Positions 46,264-57,905 are shown, numbered from the stretch's first letter. The stretch is 64,000 nucleotides of DNA from Mycocentrospora acerina (GCA_022701365.1 JAKUHH010000013.1:124001-188000); one strand, 5' to 3'. A program made the numbers and translations. The notes: generated from the sequence alone by a model not told the origin.

Positions 46264-49200
46264 TTATACAGAAAAACTCGTCCCAGCCAGTGACAGCCTC
46301 TAAATAATATCGCTACTTGTTTTGTTCAGATCACGTCCAAGCCCTATCTGATTTAGAACCAATTCAGACAACACTGTTACATCTAGCATTTTGTTACAGC
46401 TAGGATCCCTACAATCTCCTAACAACTAAAGCCTTTAGGTTTAGAACTTCCTAGACTACTGCGTCAGGATTACTTCAGAATAGCCGCGTAGGATTGCGCC
46501 AAGGTAGAAACTCAGAGACTATTAAGAACCTAGCAGAATCAGACCTAACTCTAATGTCTGCTACCATCACCCTAGGTTTAAAGGAACTAACTTGAAGATT
46601 AGTACGTACTTAAGGCTCAACCTTAAAGGTAGCAGCAGAGACGTCTGACCCTACTCTAACCCCTGATCTAGTGAGAACAGGTACAGAGCCCCTATCCAAT
46701 TCAGACTAAGAAAAGGAGGACTTAGCCTAATTAGTTGCCTAACTTCAAGCAGAAATTCAGGAACTATAGCAAGCTACAATTGCCCCAGACTACCCCCTAC
46801 CTAGTACTAAATCACCACCAACTCCCTTAGAACAACCTCAACCCCTAAGGTTCTAGTCTGAGATTTCAATTGACAATACTATACGCACAAAACTATCTGA
46901 AAGAACACCTACCATTAAAGTCCTCAAAAATGGTCAGAACCTGACCTTTCGCCAATAGCAAGCCTTGATCCAGGACTGATTAGAGATTAATGCGGACCAC
47001 TATTAGAGTAAGCGCGCCCGCATAGCGTTAGTCTAGGGACATACTTCTGGCCTAGCTAAGGAGTACCTGGAGCCCCAATACCTATCCAACACCCTGTCCA
47101 ACCGTTTTAAGATTGCAGAAGATATAATTAACCTACTCAAGTCTTATTTCGTCACAGGAAATGAGAGAGCTGAGAGCCAGGCTGCTTTTAATAAACTCTA
47201 TATAGAGAAGACAGAAACCTTCCCCACCTTTAAAGCACAGTTCCTTAGTGCTGCCATTAGGGGACAAGTACCCAAATCAGAATAGTTTCACTACCTATAG
47301 ACAAAGATCACACCAACCTTGCAGATGCCCAGCCTCAGATTCAAGCAACAATAGAACAACTCCTTCAAGCTTATAGTCGAACACCTAACAGCGTTCAATA
47401 TAGAACAAAGGAACTATCCCTCAGTCCTAACCACAGGAAGCACAATCCGTACGACACACAAACTAGGTTAACTTTATTCAGGTCTGATTCAGAGGTCCCT
47501 ACTAAGAACAAACTATAATTCGTACCAACAAGCAGACCCCCGTATCCAAACACAACCCTAACCTTCACCTGCCCCTCAGCCTATATCTAAGACTCCTGGT
47601 CCTGCAAGGGATCTAACTCCAGGCAATTGCTACAACTGTGGCAAGCCAGGACACTTCGCAAGCGAGTGTCCTTCGCCTTAAGTACAGAAGATTAAGTTTG
47701 AACACCTCAACAAGGACGTTAAGGAATTAGGAGAAGACCCTAACCAAGAAGAGGATTAGACAGGAAACAGAGACGCCTAGGAGGACCTCCCTTCCTAGGC
47801 CTAAACTGTTATAACCTATTAAACCTTAGTCTCTTAAACTTGTTTAGGGGACCACATTTCCTTTCTCCTTCCATTCTTTGCACCAAGGGCCTTAGGGTCT
47901 AATTACACTCCTTAATCAACACCGGTGCCTAAGGTTATCTTTTCTTAAATTCAAAAATTGCTACTTCTATTTTATCAGCTCTTTAGACTCCTATCTAAAA
48001 GCTACCCTTTCAGGTTACTGTTAAGGGGTTTCAAGACCAAATCTCTTCCCCAGTAACTCAGTATATCTGTTTGCATCTAATCATTAATAGAAGAAAGATC
48101 TATAACTGCCTGTTTGTAATAGTAGATCTTAGCTTACAAGACTGCATCATTGGAATCAAATAGATGAAGCGTTTCAAGCTACAGTTGGATACGGATCACT
48201 CCCAGATCATCTGGCCAGGCTGCTATCCTGCTGTGTACGATCCTGCTCTACCGCTCCTGATGACCCTTAACCAAACAGTTCCCGCCAAAACCGTCGCCTT
48301 AGATATCGCACAACGAGACAAGCTATAGGAACAGGAGGACTATCAGGAGAGGCACAGTGTGACTACTGCTATTTATAGGATTTGAGGGATGCTTCGACTC
48401 CTAAAGAGTTAGAAGTTCTTGCCTCCTATCGCACAGGACCCAACGCTGAAACCCATCTAACCCCTACCAGAACTTGTCCTTACTAAACCTTCTTTTCATA
48501 TCACTCTCATTTCTGCTAACGCTTTCTACTTTAATATAAAACGCTAAGAAAACGAATTCTTTACTACTAGCCTTTACGAAATTGATCAAATTCTGGATAA
48601 GAAAAGGCTAGAAGACGACCTTGACAACGCGGCCCTGGTACAGGACCGATTACCCCTCCGTTACCACCCCTTCCAGGATGTCTTTAGCAAGACTGCTGCA
48701 GAAACCCTCCCAGACCTTCAACCGTACAACTACAAGATCATACTTACTAAACCCCTGCCAAACAGCTATAGCCTGTTGTACAAGCAGAATGTAGAAGAGT
48801 TAGAAGCAACTAAGCGCTACATCCAAGAGAACCTACAAAAAGGTTAGATCGAGCATAGTCAGAGCCCTTTTGCATCTCCTATCTTGTGTGTTTAGAAGGC
48901 TAACAGGGACCTCTAAATTTGTGTGGACTATCGCAAACTAAACAACCTTACTTGCAAAGATGTCTATCTGATTCCCCGCATAGACAAGCTCTTAGCCCGC
49001 CCTTTAAAGGCTAAGATCTTCACCAAGTTTGACATTTGTTCCGCGTTCAACCGCATCTGTATGGATCCAGACTTAGAAGAATACACCACCTTCTAAACCC
49101 GTTACAGAACGTACAAATGTAAGGTACTACCCTTCAGCCTCTGCAACGGCCCCGCAACCTACTAACGATATATAAACGACGTGTTGATCGATTTCCTGGA

Positions 49201-51742
49201 TGACTTCTGTATTGCCTACCTAGACGACATCCTAATCTATTCGGAAGACCCTATCACCCATGAACGGCATGTGAAGCAGGTACTGGAAAGACTGCGTGCC
49301 GCCGGCCTTTAAGTGGACATCAAGAAGAGCGAGTTTCACGTTACGCGTATGAAGTACCTCAGTTACATGTTGACTAACAAAGGCATTAAGGTTAACCTAG
49401 AAAAGGTAGGAGCTTTAAAAAACTAAGAACAACCCACTACTATTACAGGTGTGAAGTCCTTCCTAGGCTTTACAGGTTTCTACCAGCAATTCATTGCCGG
49501 TTTTTCCTGGGTTGCAAAACCCCTCATCGCATTGCAGAGCCCTACGATACCATTCGTATAGACCCCGGAGTGCAAGGAGGCCTTCCATCGCCTCAAGACT
49601 GCCCTCTTGGCCATACCCACCCTGTGCCATTTCGAGCCCGATTATGACACCTAAATTAAGACCGACGCATCGGACGGCGTAGTTGCTAGGGTTTTGTCAC
49701 AAAAACACCCTGACAAGAAATAGTACCCTGTGGCTTTCTATAGCAAGGTCCTATCCAGAGCTGAGCTTAATTAGGAAATACACGACAAGGAACTTTTTGC
49801 CATTCTCTAAGCCTTCTTAAAGTGGAGGGCTAAACTAACCTCTGTTCAGACCCGAGTCCTAGTCCTTTCAGACTACCGCGCCTTGGAATATTTCATGACT
49901 ACCAAGGTACTCAATGCCAGACAAGCACGATGGTCTAAAGCCCTAGCCCCTTTCAACTTCTGAATCAAGTACACACCAGGCAAGAACAACGAGAGGGCTG
50001 ATATCCTCAGCCGACGAGAACAGGACCTGAGCCAGTTAAAGTCAGCCCAAGAAGACAATTAATCAAGAGTCCTACTCAGACCCCACCGTCTTTATGTCCA
50101 GATCAATACCGATCTGGCTCAGACCTACCTCCAGACTCAAATTCAACGGATGTTGTCCATCAACGCCTTACGCCCCGACACAACCCTGATGGCTTTTGAC
50201 TCCCTGGAACTGATAGACGCAGTTCTCCACAAAAACCAGTCAGCCTTTAAGGAACAACGAGCGAAGCTGCCAGACAACTATCAGATCAGTAACAGGCTCT
50301 TGCTCTACCGGGATCGACTCTGCTTGTCTGGAGATTCTCTTCTATGTACCCGGCTCATTCGCGAGGTACACGATCAAATCTCCACGGCGCACCCCAGCTC
50401 CAAGAAGACCTATCAGTTACTAGCCTAACGGTACTATTAGAAGGGCATAGAGGCCAGTTGTCAACAGTATGTTTAAAACTGCATCCTTTGTCGTAGAGGA
50501 CATCCGAGACAGTCCCGCCTCCCTGGATACCTCCACCTGTTGCCCATCCCTGAAAGACCGATGCAGCACCTATGCATAGATTTCAAAGATTTCCCAAAGG
50601 ATCAGGCCGGGTACGACTAGATTATGGTAATCATTGACCGACTGTCCAAACAAGCTATCACTATCCTATGTCACAAGACGATTGACGCCCAAGGAATGGC
50701 GAACCTGTTTGTCTAATAGGTGTACCGTTTCGGACACACCCTGGACACGATCATATCAGACCGCGGTCCCTAATTCATTTCTAGTTTCTGGTCAGAGTTC
50801 TGTCAAATCATAGGTGTAAAGGTTAAGCTCTCCACTGCCTATCATAAAGAGACAGACAGCTAAACAGAGATTATGAACAAGTACATTGATTAGAGATTGC
50901 GGCCTTTTGTATCCTTTTACCAGGACAACTAGAGTGACCTCCTACCCCTGATTGACCGTGCTCAGATGACTCTCCCCCACAGCGCCATCGGGATGGCCCC
51001 GTATCAGCTCCTCTTCGGTAGCGAACCTAGACAGAGTTGGAACTAGGAGAGCCCTATACCCTCTGCTAAACAATTTGACAAAATCAACCACCGTGACGCC
51101 CTCGCATTGACGACCCGCATGCATAACGCTTAGCAACAAGCCAAGGATAACATGGAAAAGGCCCAGGCCCAAATGCAAGCCGTAGTCAATAGGCACCGAC
51201 AACTGGTGGATTGGCAAGTTGGAGATATGGTGTACTTGTCCACCAAGAACCTGACCAACCCGAGACCTAGCCAAAAGCTATCCGCGCAATGGGAAGGTCC
51301 TTTTAAGGTACTTGAACAAGTCAGGCACTCATATCAGTTGAAGTTACCCCCAGGCTCACAGATACACGACGTCTTCGCACTAAATGTCCTGTGTAAGGAC
51401 CCCCAAGATCCCTTGCCAGGACAAGAGGCACCTAAACCTGCCAGAAACCCAATCCACAGCGTAGAGGAATAGGAGGTGGAAGAGATACTCGCTAGCAAAG
51501 TCCACCGATCTACTCTAAAATATCAAGTCAGCTAGGTCGGACACGACCCAGACCCTGTTTAGTACAAAGCCTTAAATTTTATAGGATCCCCCTACAAATT
51601 GAGGGCTTTTCATAAGAAGTATCTGAACAAGGCCAGCCCACTACAGGGACTTGATAGCTGGATACAAGCCTGGGAAGAAGGGGTAGAGGACATGTCACAC
51701 TTAGAGGACAATTGTGTTGGGTATCACAATTCCTATTTATAA
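46264..51742 (+). pseudogene. Element B2 gag-pol with chromodomain, interrupted by RIP stops
   Basis: Gag knuckle at 47628-47669 (C-Y-N-C-G-K-P-G-H-F-A-S-E-C). Protease around 47900 (I-N-T-G-A). RT about 48660-49450, with P-F-A-S-P-I-L, D-Y-R-K-L-N and an intact Y-L-D-D at 49217-49228. RNase H about 49640-50040 (T-D-A-S-D, D-K-E-L-F-A-I). Integrase about 50340-51350, with H-x-x-x-x-x-x-H and C-I-L-C zinc ligands, C-I-D-F, I-S-D-R-G-P and S-T-A-Y-H. C-terminal chromodomain at 51472-51640 (E-V-E-E-I-L, L-K-Y-Q-V-S, Y-K-A-L-N-F). One continuous gag-pol frame is likely. I count many in-frame TAG/TAA codons at positions where Gln or Trp is conserved. It is inactive as it stands. Confidence 0.85.
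46266..46278 (+). other. Self-complementary primer-binding site of element B2
   Basis: ATACAGAAAAACT lies 2 nt after the 5' LTR. It is the exact 13-nt reverse complement of AGTTTTTCTGTAT in the LTR, which starts 36 nt downstream of the start of TATATAAG. No tRNA-type TGG start is present. The arrangement matches Tf1/sushi self-priming, where the transcript's own 5' end primes minus-strand synthesis. Confidence 0.75.
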
Positions 51743-51787
51743 ATACATATAGTACACGCAAGCCAACAGACCCAACTCAGACACGGT

Positions 51788-52539
51788 TCAGGCGCCACCC
51801 ATCGCCGCGTCCTCGCCGAACTCCGTCAGCTCGCTCTCGCCTGGAGACCTCACCACATCATCACCACCACCGCCTCCACTGACCTTCCCCCTGACAGCCA
51901 CCTTACCCCCACCACCTCCACCCCCCTTCGCCAACGCCGCCGCCATCTCTGCCATCCTCGCCGCCATCTCCTCCATCCTCTCCCCCATCCCCTCCATCAC
52001 AGCCCCTATGCCCACCACCACCCCCTGAATCTCCCCTAACTCCGCCCGCAAGGACCGAACCTCCTTCCCTATCGACTAATGATGCGCGAGCATGACCTCC
52101 GCCGTAGTCATGCCGGTAACCTAAGAGTTGGCCACCTGCACACACATCACCAGCCAATGGGCCGCCTCAGCAGCAAGCTCCCCGACCACGTCTATCTCCT
52201 CCTCGTTGTCAATGCTGCCATAGACAGAGTCACCCCACAAGTTCAGGGCCTGCTAGAAGGACCTGAACTCAGGTCTAACGTATGACAGCACCTATCAAGA
52301 AATCAGCACTAAAGACTATAGGACAGGATACAGATACTTACTAGATTGCACTTCTCATTCTGCTTCGTGCAATAGCGGCATTTCTTTGACCCCGCCAAAC
52401 AAAACTTAAACTTAATAAATTGCCTGCGGGCAACAGCCCGCACGCACCGCATGCAGATGACCCAGAAGGCCACCGGGAGGGCACCGGGGGGGACGGGGAT
52501 CGGCATGGGGGTGGGCGCGGGTGCGGGTGCGGGTGCGGG

Positions 52540-52577
<38 letters not shown>

Positions 52578-52742
52578 GTGCTGGTGCCGGTGCTGGTGTT
52601 GTTGTTGTTGTTGCTGCTGCTGCTGTGGTTGTGGTTGTGGTTGTGATTGTGGTTTTGCTATACTCATCAGCAAAACACCACCAAAAAGGCTTAACAAAGG
52701 ATACGTACAAAAAACGTTAAGCCTGACTGCTAAGGAGATCAA
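51788..52742 (-). pseudogene. Antisense ORF in element B2 (coiled-coil and Cys-rich, with homopolymer tracts)
   Basis: Minus-strand coding potential between pol and the 3' LTR. Reading down from 52742 or 52710 comes a Thr/Ala/Pro or Gln/His tract encoded by the microsatellite. Then a cysteine cluster C-x2-C ... C ... C-x2-C-x5-C (C-M-R-C-V, C-R-Y-C, K-C; about 52330-52470), an acidic segment, and finally R-M-E-E-M-A-A-R-M-A-E-M, a short coiled coil, with a glycine run, ending at 51788. The whole is split by a few stops. The same arrangement occurs in B1. The cysteine pattern suggests a small zinc-binding module, possibly a nucleic-acid binder. Antisense frames are known in some fungal gypsy elements; their function is unclear. 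Confidence 0.5.
52505..52660 (+). repeat. Compound microsatellite in element B2
   Basis: (GGGTGC)n at about 52511-52540, then (GCT)n, GGTGCT units, (GTT)n and GGTTGT units up to 52660. It generates long homopolymer-like frames on both strands. The matching tract in B1 is at 36835-37030. Confidence 0.85.
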
Positions 52743-53117
52743 GATTTTAGGGGGAAAGCCTCAATATATGGGAACCCGTCTTAAGGTGAAAGAGACAATC
52801 GTCAGGGCAACGACAAAGGAAAATTTTTCTTAAGGTGAAAGTTAAAACATTGTTAAAGATTACCCCGCAGCAGGATGCAAATAAGAGTTAAACACAGAAA
52901 GGGACGTGTTCAGATAAGATACAGACTTGTACTACAAAGAAAGGCAAAGGGGGGAGGTGACACAAACTTCAGACAAAAGGGTTTTGCAAGGACAAGAGAA
53001 AGAAAACCCAGACACTGTCCAAACCCTACCTTACCCCTTCTTCTCTCCCTCCCTTATACAGATAAAAGACAACTCCGCAAAAAGGGACTTTTTTTGCCTA
53101 CACAGAGGGGGGGGTAG

Positions 53118-53405
53118 TGTAACATTCACAACGTCACATCCTATCATTACCCCTAAGTCAACCAACACCCATCCAATAGCCACCTGATTCGTACTCGCCT
53201 CGGATAGTAACCCTAGGAAGGGATATATAAGGGGGGCAGTCTGTGTAGCTTTGTAGAGTAGTTTTTCTGTATCCTTTTGTACAAGACCTATAGGTGTAGA
53301 GAATAGTATCTTTGGTTTACCCTCCAGTCCCAGCACTCCCATATGCCTAGTAGTGGACACTTCAGACCCCATTCGGATCACTCTCTTATAACCTGCGTCG
53401 TTACA
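53118..53405 (+). repeat. 3' LTR of element B2
   Basis: 288 bp, TGTAACATTC...GTCGTTACA. Preceded by a polypurine tract with eight or more G (53103-53117) and followed by the TSD GTAAT at 53406-53410. Confidence 0.9.
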
Positions 53406-53410
53406 GTAAT

Positions 53411-55138
53411 CTTACTATATAGCCTCCTAATTTAGAGCATTATAGCCTATAATAGGCTAGAAGAGCTAAGGACATTATAAAAGAAGGAAGAAAGAAAAGA
53501 TTATATAAAGGTAAAGCATTATAAAAAAAAAGAAAAGTTAGAAAAGGAAATAAGAAACTCTATATTACTAAGAGAAAAATCCTAGGGTATCTCTATCTAT
53601 AAAACTCTAAAGGAAAAATCCTTTATATTAGCTAAATAAGCTACTATAGCCTATTATAGCCTAAACTATTATAAAAGAAGCTTAAATAAACCTAACTAAG
53701 AACCTTAAGATTATTTAACTCCTTCTTAAAGGCATTAATCTTCTTAGTAAGCAGACTACGCTAGCAGGACAGCACCTTATCCTTCTAATTAGTTAAGCTT
53801 GCAATCTCTACTATAATTTCCTTTATACAGCGCTTATTCTCCTTAACTTAAAGAAGAATAATACTACTATATTATCTCTACAGAAGTTAAGAGTTAGCAG
53901 ATACTAGAATAGGCTAGAATAGCCTAATATACCCTCTTAGTAGGCATAGAAGCCTTAGATATAATCTAATCTAGAACTACAGCCTTAAAGAAATAATTCT
54001 AGGCTTTAACTTTACTAGTAACTGTCTTCTTATTACACTTATAGCTAGTAAGGTAAACCTTAAAAGAAAGACTATTATTAAAGTTAATAGTGCTATTATG
54101 TAGTATAAAGTAGTTATAATAAGGAATAAATAATCTAAGATAAACTAGTTAGTGCTATTATAGCCTAAAAGGGGACAAACCTCTTCTAATACTTACTAAT
54201 TAAGCTTATTAGTAATAAGGCAGGCAATGTCCTAGATCTTTAAGCAGGCTAAGGCAATATCTGCCTTAGTTAGTAACTTAATCTAAGAAAAAGAAGAAAA
54301 AATCCTACTAATAAGAAGAGTATATGCAGCAAGCTTATTATTTAACTGCAAGTGTGTTAGAATAGCCTAGAAGACCTTAAAAGAGGATAAGACTTACTAT
54401 AATACACTTGTAGTTACTAATAAAGTACTTAAAGCAGCAGATAAATAAGTAAGAAATACCTTTCTTATTAACAGCTCTCTATGCATAGAAAAGCTTATAA
54501 GTAGTATTATTAAGATTAGGCATAATATAGCTATAATAACTAAGGAATATAATATAGCCCTTAGTAAAGAAGTTAATGCAGGCGCAGCAGAGGTTGTTAG
54601 AAGTAAGACCCTTGCATATAAAGTAGTTACTAATAGCAATAGAATCTATAAGGTAAGCAACAAAGCAGATTAAGGCTAACAGCAGGCAGATAAAGGTAAG
54701 GATAGAGGAGAAGAACCTTATTAGACACAGTTAGCTACTAGTTGTGCTATAATAGCTTAGTAGAGGCTATAGTGCTTTTACTAGGGAAATTGCCTTAGAG
54801 CTCTAAAAGACTATGCAAACTTACTAAATCTAGTAGTAGAGTATAAGAGATATTAACTAAAAGAAGCTAAAGAGCCTTATTATAAGTACTAGGGCTAGCT
54901 TAGCTAAGCAATTAGGTAATCTAATTAGGCAGCTACAGTAATAGTAAAGGTAGAGGTAAAGGTAGCTACTACTAAGGTAAGAGGTAAGGTAAAAGTAGCC
55001 TTTACTTTAAATTCTTGCCTCTAAGCTTTTAGACCTTAACTACTTCTAATATAAACTACTGCCCTACTATAGCCTATAATAGGACAAAAAGGGCTACTAC
55101 TAATAACCTAAGATAGGCTATCCTAAGAAAGGGGATAT
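53411..55138 (+). pseudogene. 3' internal region of element A
   Basis: About 1.7 kb of extremely AT-rich, RIP-worn sequence between the B2 insertion point and the 3' LTR of A. No domain is recognised; short minus-strand frames (for example 54397-54639) may be remnants of another antisense ORF. The purine tract AAGAAAGGGG at 55125-55134 is the likely polypurine tract. Confidence 0.55.
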
Positions 55139-55393
55139 TATTAAGAATATGCCTCCTTAAGAGGTATCTTAAGTTATTTAAGAGTACTAGGTCCCTATAA
55201 GGGCTGTACTAGCCTACTATATTAGCTAAAAAGGAGATCTAAGTTATCTGTAGGGGGCTAGTAGACCTTAGGATATAAATATATATATCCTACTAGAATC
55301 CTACTATAGAGGTAGCAATTTGTTAAACAAATACACGTATGCTATACAGACACTCTACTTCCCTTAATGCGTGAGGTTTGAAGGGTTCTTACA
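55139..55393 (+). repeat. 3' LTR of element A
   Basis: 255 bp. Matches 32203-32459 with mostly transition differences. Followed by the TSD CCCAT at 55394-55398. It preserves AGCAATTTG (near 55314), about 40 nt after the TATA-like run. Confidence 0.85.
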
Positions 55394-55398
55394 CCCAT

Positions 55399-56583
55399 AA
55401 GGAGCACTGACTTATGGGAGGAGGGAAATTTGAGATTGCCTGGTGAATAAGGCCACTATTGTAATGATAAAGAGCCATTTAACACTAAAGAAGCTTGATT
55501 AAATGGAATAAAACCCATCAATGAAATGGTAAGTCTGAATTTTACCTCCCATGCAAGAGGCCTCTGATGAAAATCTGTTTTGTTCGAGGTATAACTGAGA
55601 TGAAGTTGCCTATAAAAGTTTGCTTTACCTTCTAATTGCCACCATCGGAAGTTTTAGGAGATACTCAGAGTTTCCTAGCAGATACTATACATGGTAACTG
55701 ATTATGATCAAATGAGGACTTGATGATGATATTAACTGATGATTTACGACTTCAATGCATTAGCGAGCCCATTACTTCGCACAATCTGACACAACAGCAA
55801 CTACTTCTCCCCCAAATATTGCGCATCTCACGCTTGGAATGATGGCATGCGGTAAACCTAGCCCTATGTACTGTTGCGGATGCTTTGGGTATATTGTGAC
55901 GGTTAGGTGCAAGTTAGGGAAGACACTTTCTTTTAACATAGCAAATCTGGAATACATCTGATTAGCATTAAAGGAGTCCAAGTAATATCATTGTGACAGC
56001 GAATGTTAGCGTTGTACGCTTACACAGCTTATGCGTCGCTGTCGAATGCGCTAGTTTCTTCCGTTACTGAATGGAGACATCCGACACGCACGCCACGATC
56101 CGACACACAACATTAATACGATGTCGAAATTGATGCGCACTATTTTCCCAAAATTTTCATACTGAAACTATCTCAGTCGCCCGTGGTAATTTCCTCCTCG
56201 CCATCCTTGCATACGTTGACCATGCCGGTTGATTTCAGATGAGTAGATCCGATGCCGCTGTCATCGCCGCAATGATTCTGCTTCTGATCCCTGCTGCGGT
56301 GAAGTAGGCATACTGATGCAAGGGCGAGTCCTGGCGTACATCTAGGTATGTCGGCAGCCCTTGGCAGCGTGGCTTGCCGACGACCTGTCTATGCGCGCAA
56401 CCATCTCATGGCACTAGCGTATCGGTGCCAGCGGGTTGAGTCGCGGACGGGCCGCTTAACACAACAATATGACGAAGCAATCAATTTGTTCAACCAGAGT
56501 GACGTGATAAAGCCTTTCTCTCATCAGCCTGGCCACTTCCTTGCCAGTAACGACGAGGGGTACAACTCGGCTCTTCGTATTGA
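55399..56583. other. Host intergenic region, possible 5' exons of the C2H2 gene
   Basis: No firm gene. A frame at 55772-55981 (minus) is short and unsupported. Around 56240-56300 an ATG opens a short hydrophobic frame ending at a GTGAAG donor-like site, which may or may not be an upstream exon of the zinc-finger gene. Confidence 0.4.
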
Positions 56584-57156
56584 ATTAGCACTGCATCAAC
56601 CTCTCCTTACTATTTTACTCCAGGCCAGGCATATGACGGGCGCAATGCACGCTGCGCCGTACAGCCAGGACCAGAAGTTACAAATGGCCTACAACAGAGA
56701 GCTGGAGAAATCGACTCGGAAAGCGGTGCGTCAGAATCCGGCGATGACCACTTTGATATAAGCCACAACGACAAACTCTTTGCATCCATGCAGAGAATTT
56801 TGAACTTCAACCAACCAGAGTCTCGACCCTACAAGTGCGAGTTTATTGAAACCCTTGACCCACACGGCGAAAAATGTAAAGCAACTTTCGAGAGATCAGA
56901 CTATCTCCGCCGGCACATCAAAACCATGCACAGTGACAGGAAAGACTACATGTGCAAGGTCCCAGACTGTCTTAAAGAGTTCTCACGTGAAGATCACTTC
57001 CAGGATCACTACTGGACACATGTGGAGAGAAGTGGTCCTCGCGGCCAGAACCAGCGGATGAAATTGCCGGAATTGGAGAAGATCTTGGGACCAGGAGAAT
57101 GGAAGCTTGTTCAACGATTGCAGCGGAGGCTTAAGAAGTTTGAAGACGGTGATTAG
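56584..57156 (+). CDS. C2H2 zinc-finger protein, 5' end uncertain
   Basis: The 3' exon is clear. From about 56600 the frame reads T-P-G-Q-A-Y-D-G-R-N-A-R-C, an acidic serine-rich linker, then M-Q-R-I-L-N-F-N-Q (ATG at 56788) and two C2H2 fingers. Finger one is C-E-F ... C-K-A-T-F-E-R-S-D-Y-L-R-R-H-I-K-T-M-H. Finger two is C-K-V-P-D-C-L-K-E-F-S-R-E-D-H-F-Q-D-H-Y-W-T-H. The first finger has a long insert between its cysteines. An acceptor-like TTAG ends near 56586, so upstream exon(s) are likely. The overlapping frame 56348-56761 is in another phase. Probably a nuclear DNA-binding protein; the minimal version from 56788 (122 aa) would be mostly the fingers. Confidence 0.65.
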   Translation: MSTASTSPYYFTPGQAYDGRNARCAVQPGPEVTNGLQQRAGEIDSESGASESGDDHFDISHNDKLFASMQRILNFNQPESRPYKCEFIETLDPHGEKCKATFERSDYLRRHIKTMHSDRKDYMCKVPDCLKEFSREDHFQDHYWTHVERSGPRGQNQRMKLPELEKILGPGEWKLVQRLQRRLKKFEDGD

Positions 57157-57905
57157 TATCGTTGTGTATGAAAAACGCAGTGTCGGAGATTTTGATGAAG
57201 CATCTCGTGGGCACTTCCACTACTGTGAAACACAGAGAAGTAAGAGAAGGTTGTTGAATTAGTAAGAGAGGGAGAGTTAGCTATCGCTAACTCGCATTCC
57301 TCAGGCACCTAAGCACTAAGTGAGGCAGTGAAAATATCGATCTAGACCTAAGTAATGTTCCAAAAAGTAGAGGAGACTGGTAACGAATCTTGTATCATAA
57401 AGGGACAGACATGAATTCGATTAATTGGTGAGATGAAACTCCTGAATGCAATCAATTACATCTTTCTCCATCATCCAACTCCAAACTCTGCGTCGAGTAC
57501 CCTTCCAACAAATCAGTAGCCGGTTGTTAAAAACTCCAGGACACATGTTTTTCACTTCCGCAAACCACCTCAACCGACTGTTCTTTCTTATCTACATCAC
57601 TGCCCCTATCCAACTCCACCTTGAGATGAAGAGTGACAGCGTAAATATGCAGTGTGAAATGTGGTAGGTGTTTCTATCTAGACAAGTTGAAAGGGTAATG
57701 TAGTGTCGCTTTGAAGAATCACCTGGTAAGTACAATAGGATGTGAAGTAGAATGAAATATTCGGCTACCGTTTATTTCGTTGCGCGGATGAAATGGCTCA
57801 TATTGATATATCTACTCCGATATTTCGCAATATTCAATGTGTTGCGACCGTGAGGAAAAGCAACGCTCAAAAGCACTACATACCAACCCTGAGTGTTTAC
57901 AACAA
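57157..57905. other. Intergenic stretch between convergent genes
   Basis: About 750 bp between the end of the zinc-finger gene and the end of the minus-strand coiled-coil gene. Nothing recognised. Confidence 0.5.

Larger units (their letters stand above)
45799..53405 (+). mobile_element. Element B2: lightly RIPed chromodomain gypsy retrotransposon
   Basis: Bounded by LTRs 45799-46263 (containing an assembly N and a partial duplication) and 53118-53405. The target-site duplication is GTAAT (45794-45798 and 53406-53410). Internal order: gag with CCHC knuckle, protease, RT, RNase H, integrase, chromodomain, then an antisense frame, a polypurine tract (53103-53117) and the 3' LTR. Its GC content is visibly higher than in B1 and A. 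Stops are nearly all TAA/TAG at expected CAA, CAG or TGG codons, so RIP is present but mild. It inserted into element A in the same orientation. Confidence 0.9.
32203..55393 (+). mobile_element. Element A: RIP-degraded Ty3/gypsy retrotransposon carrying nested insertions
   Basis: The boundaries are two alike LTRs (32203-32459 and 55139-55393) starting TGTCAGG (5') or its RIP form TATTAAG (3') and ending TTCTTACA. They are flanked by the 5-bp target-site duplication CCCAT (32198-32202 and 55394-55398). The internal order is gag CCHC knuckle, RT, RNase H, integrase, chromodomain, which places it among Ty3/gypsy chromoviruses. Every long frame is broken by TAA/TAG stops from C-to-T and G-to-A changes. 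Three later insertions (B1, TRIM-like, B2) account for about 15.8 kb; removing them and one copy of each TSD leaves an element of about 7.4 kb. Confidence 0.85.

Noticed and set aside
52420..52833. Cysteine-, glycine- and alanine-rich plus-strand frames
   Set aside because: They are produced by the GCT/GGTGCG microsatellite inside element B2; homopolymer translation is not evidence of a gene.
55772..55981. 69-aa minus-strand frame near the element A insertion
   Set aside because: Too short and without motif; kept only as an unsupported possibility.
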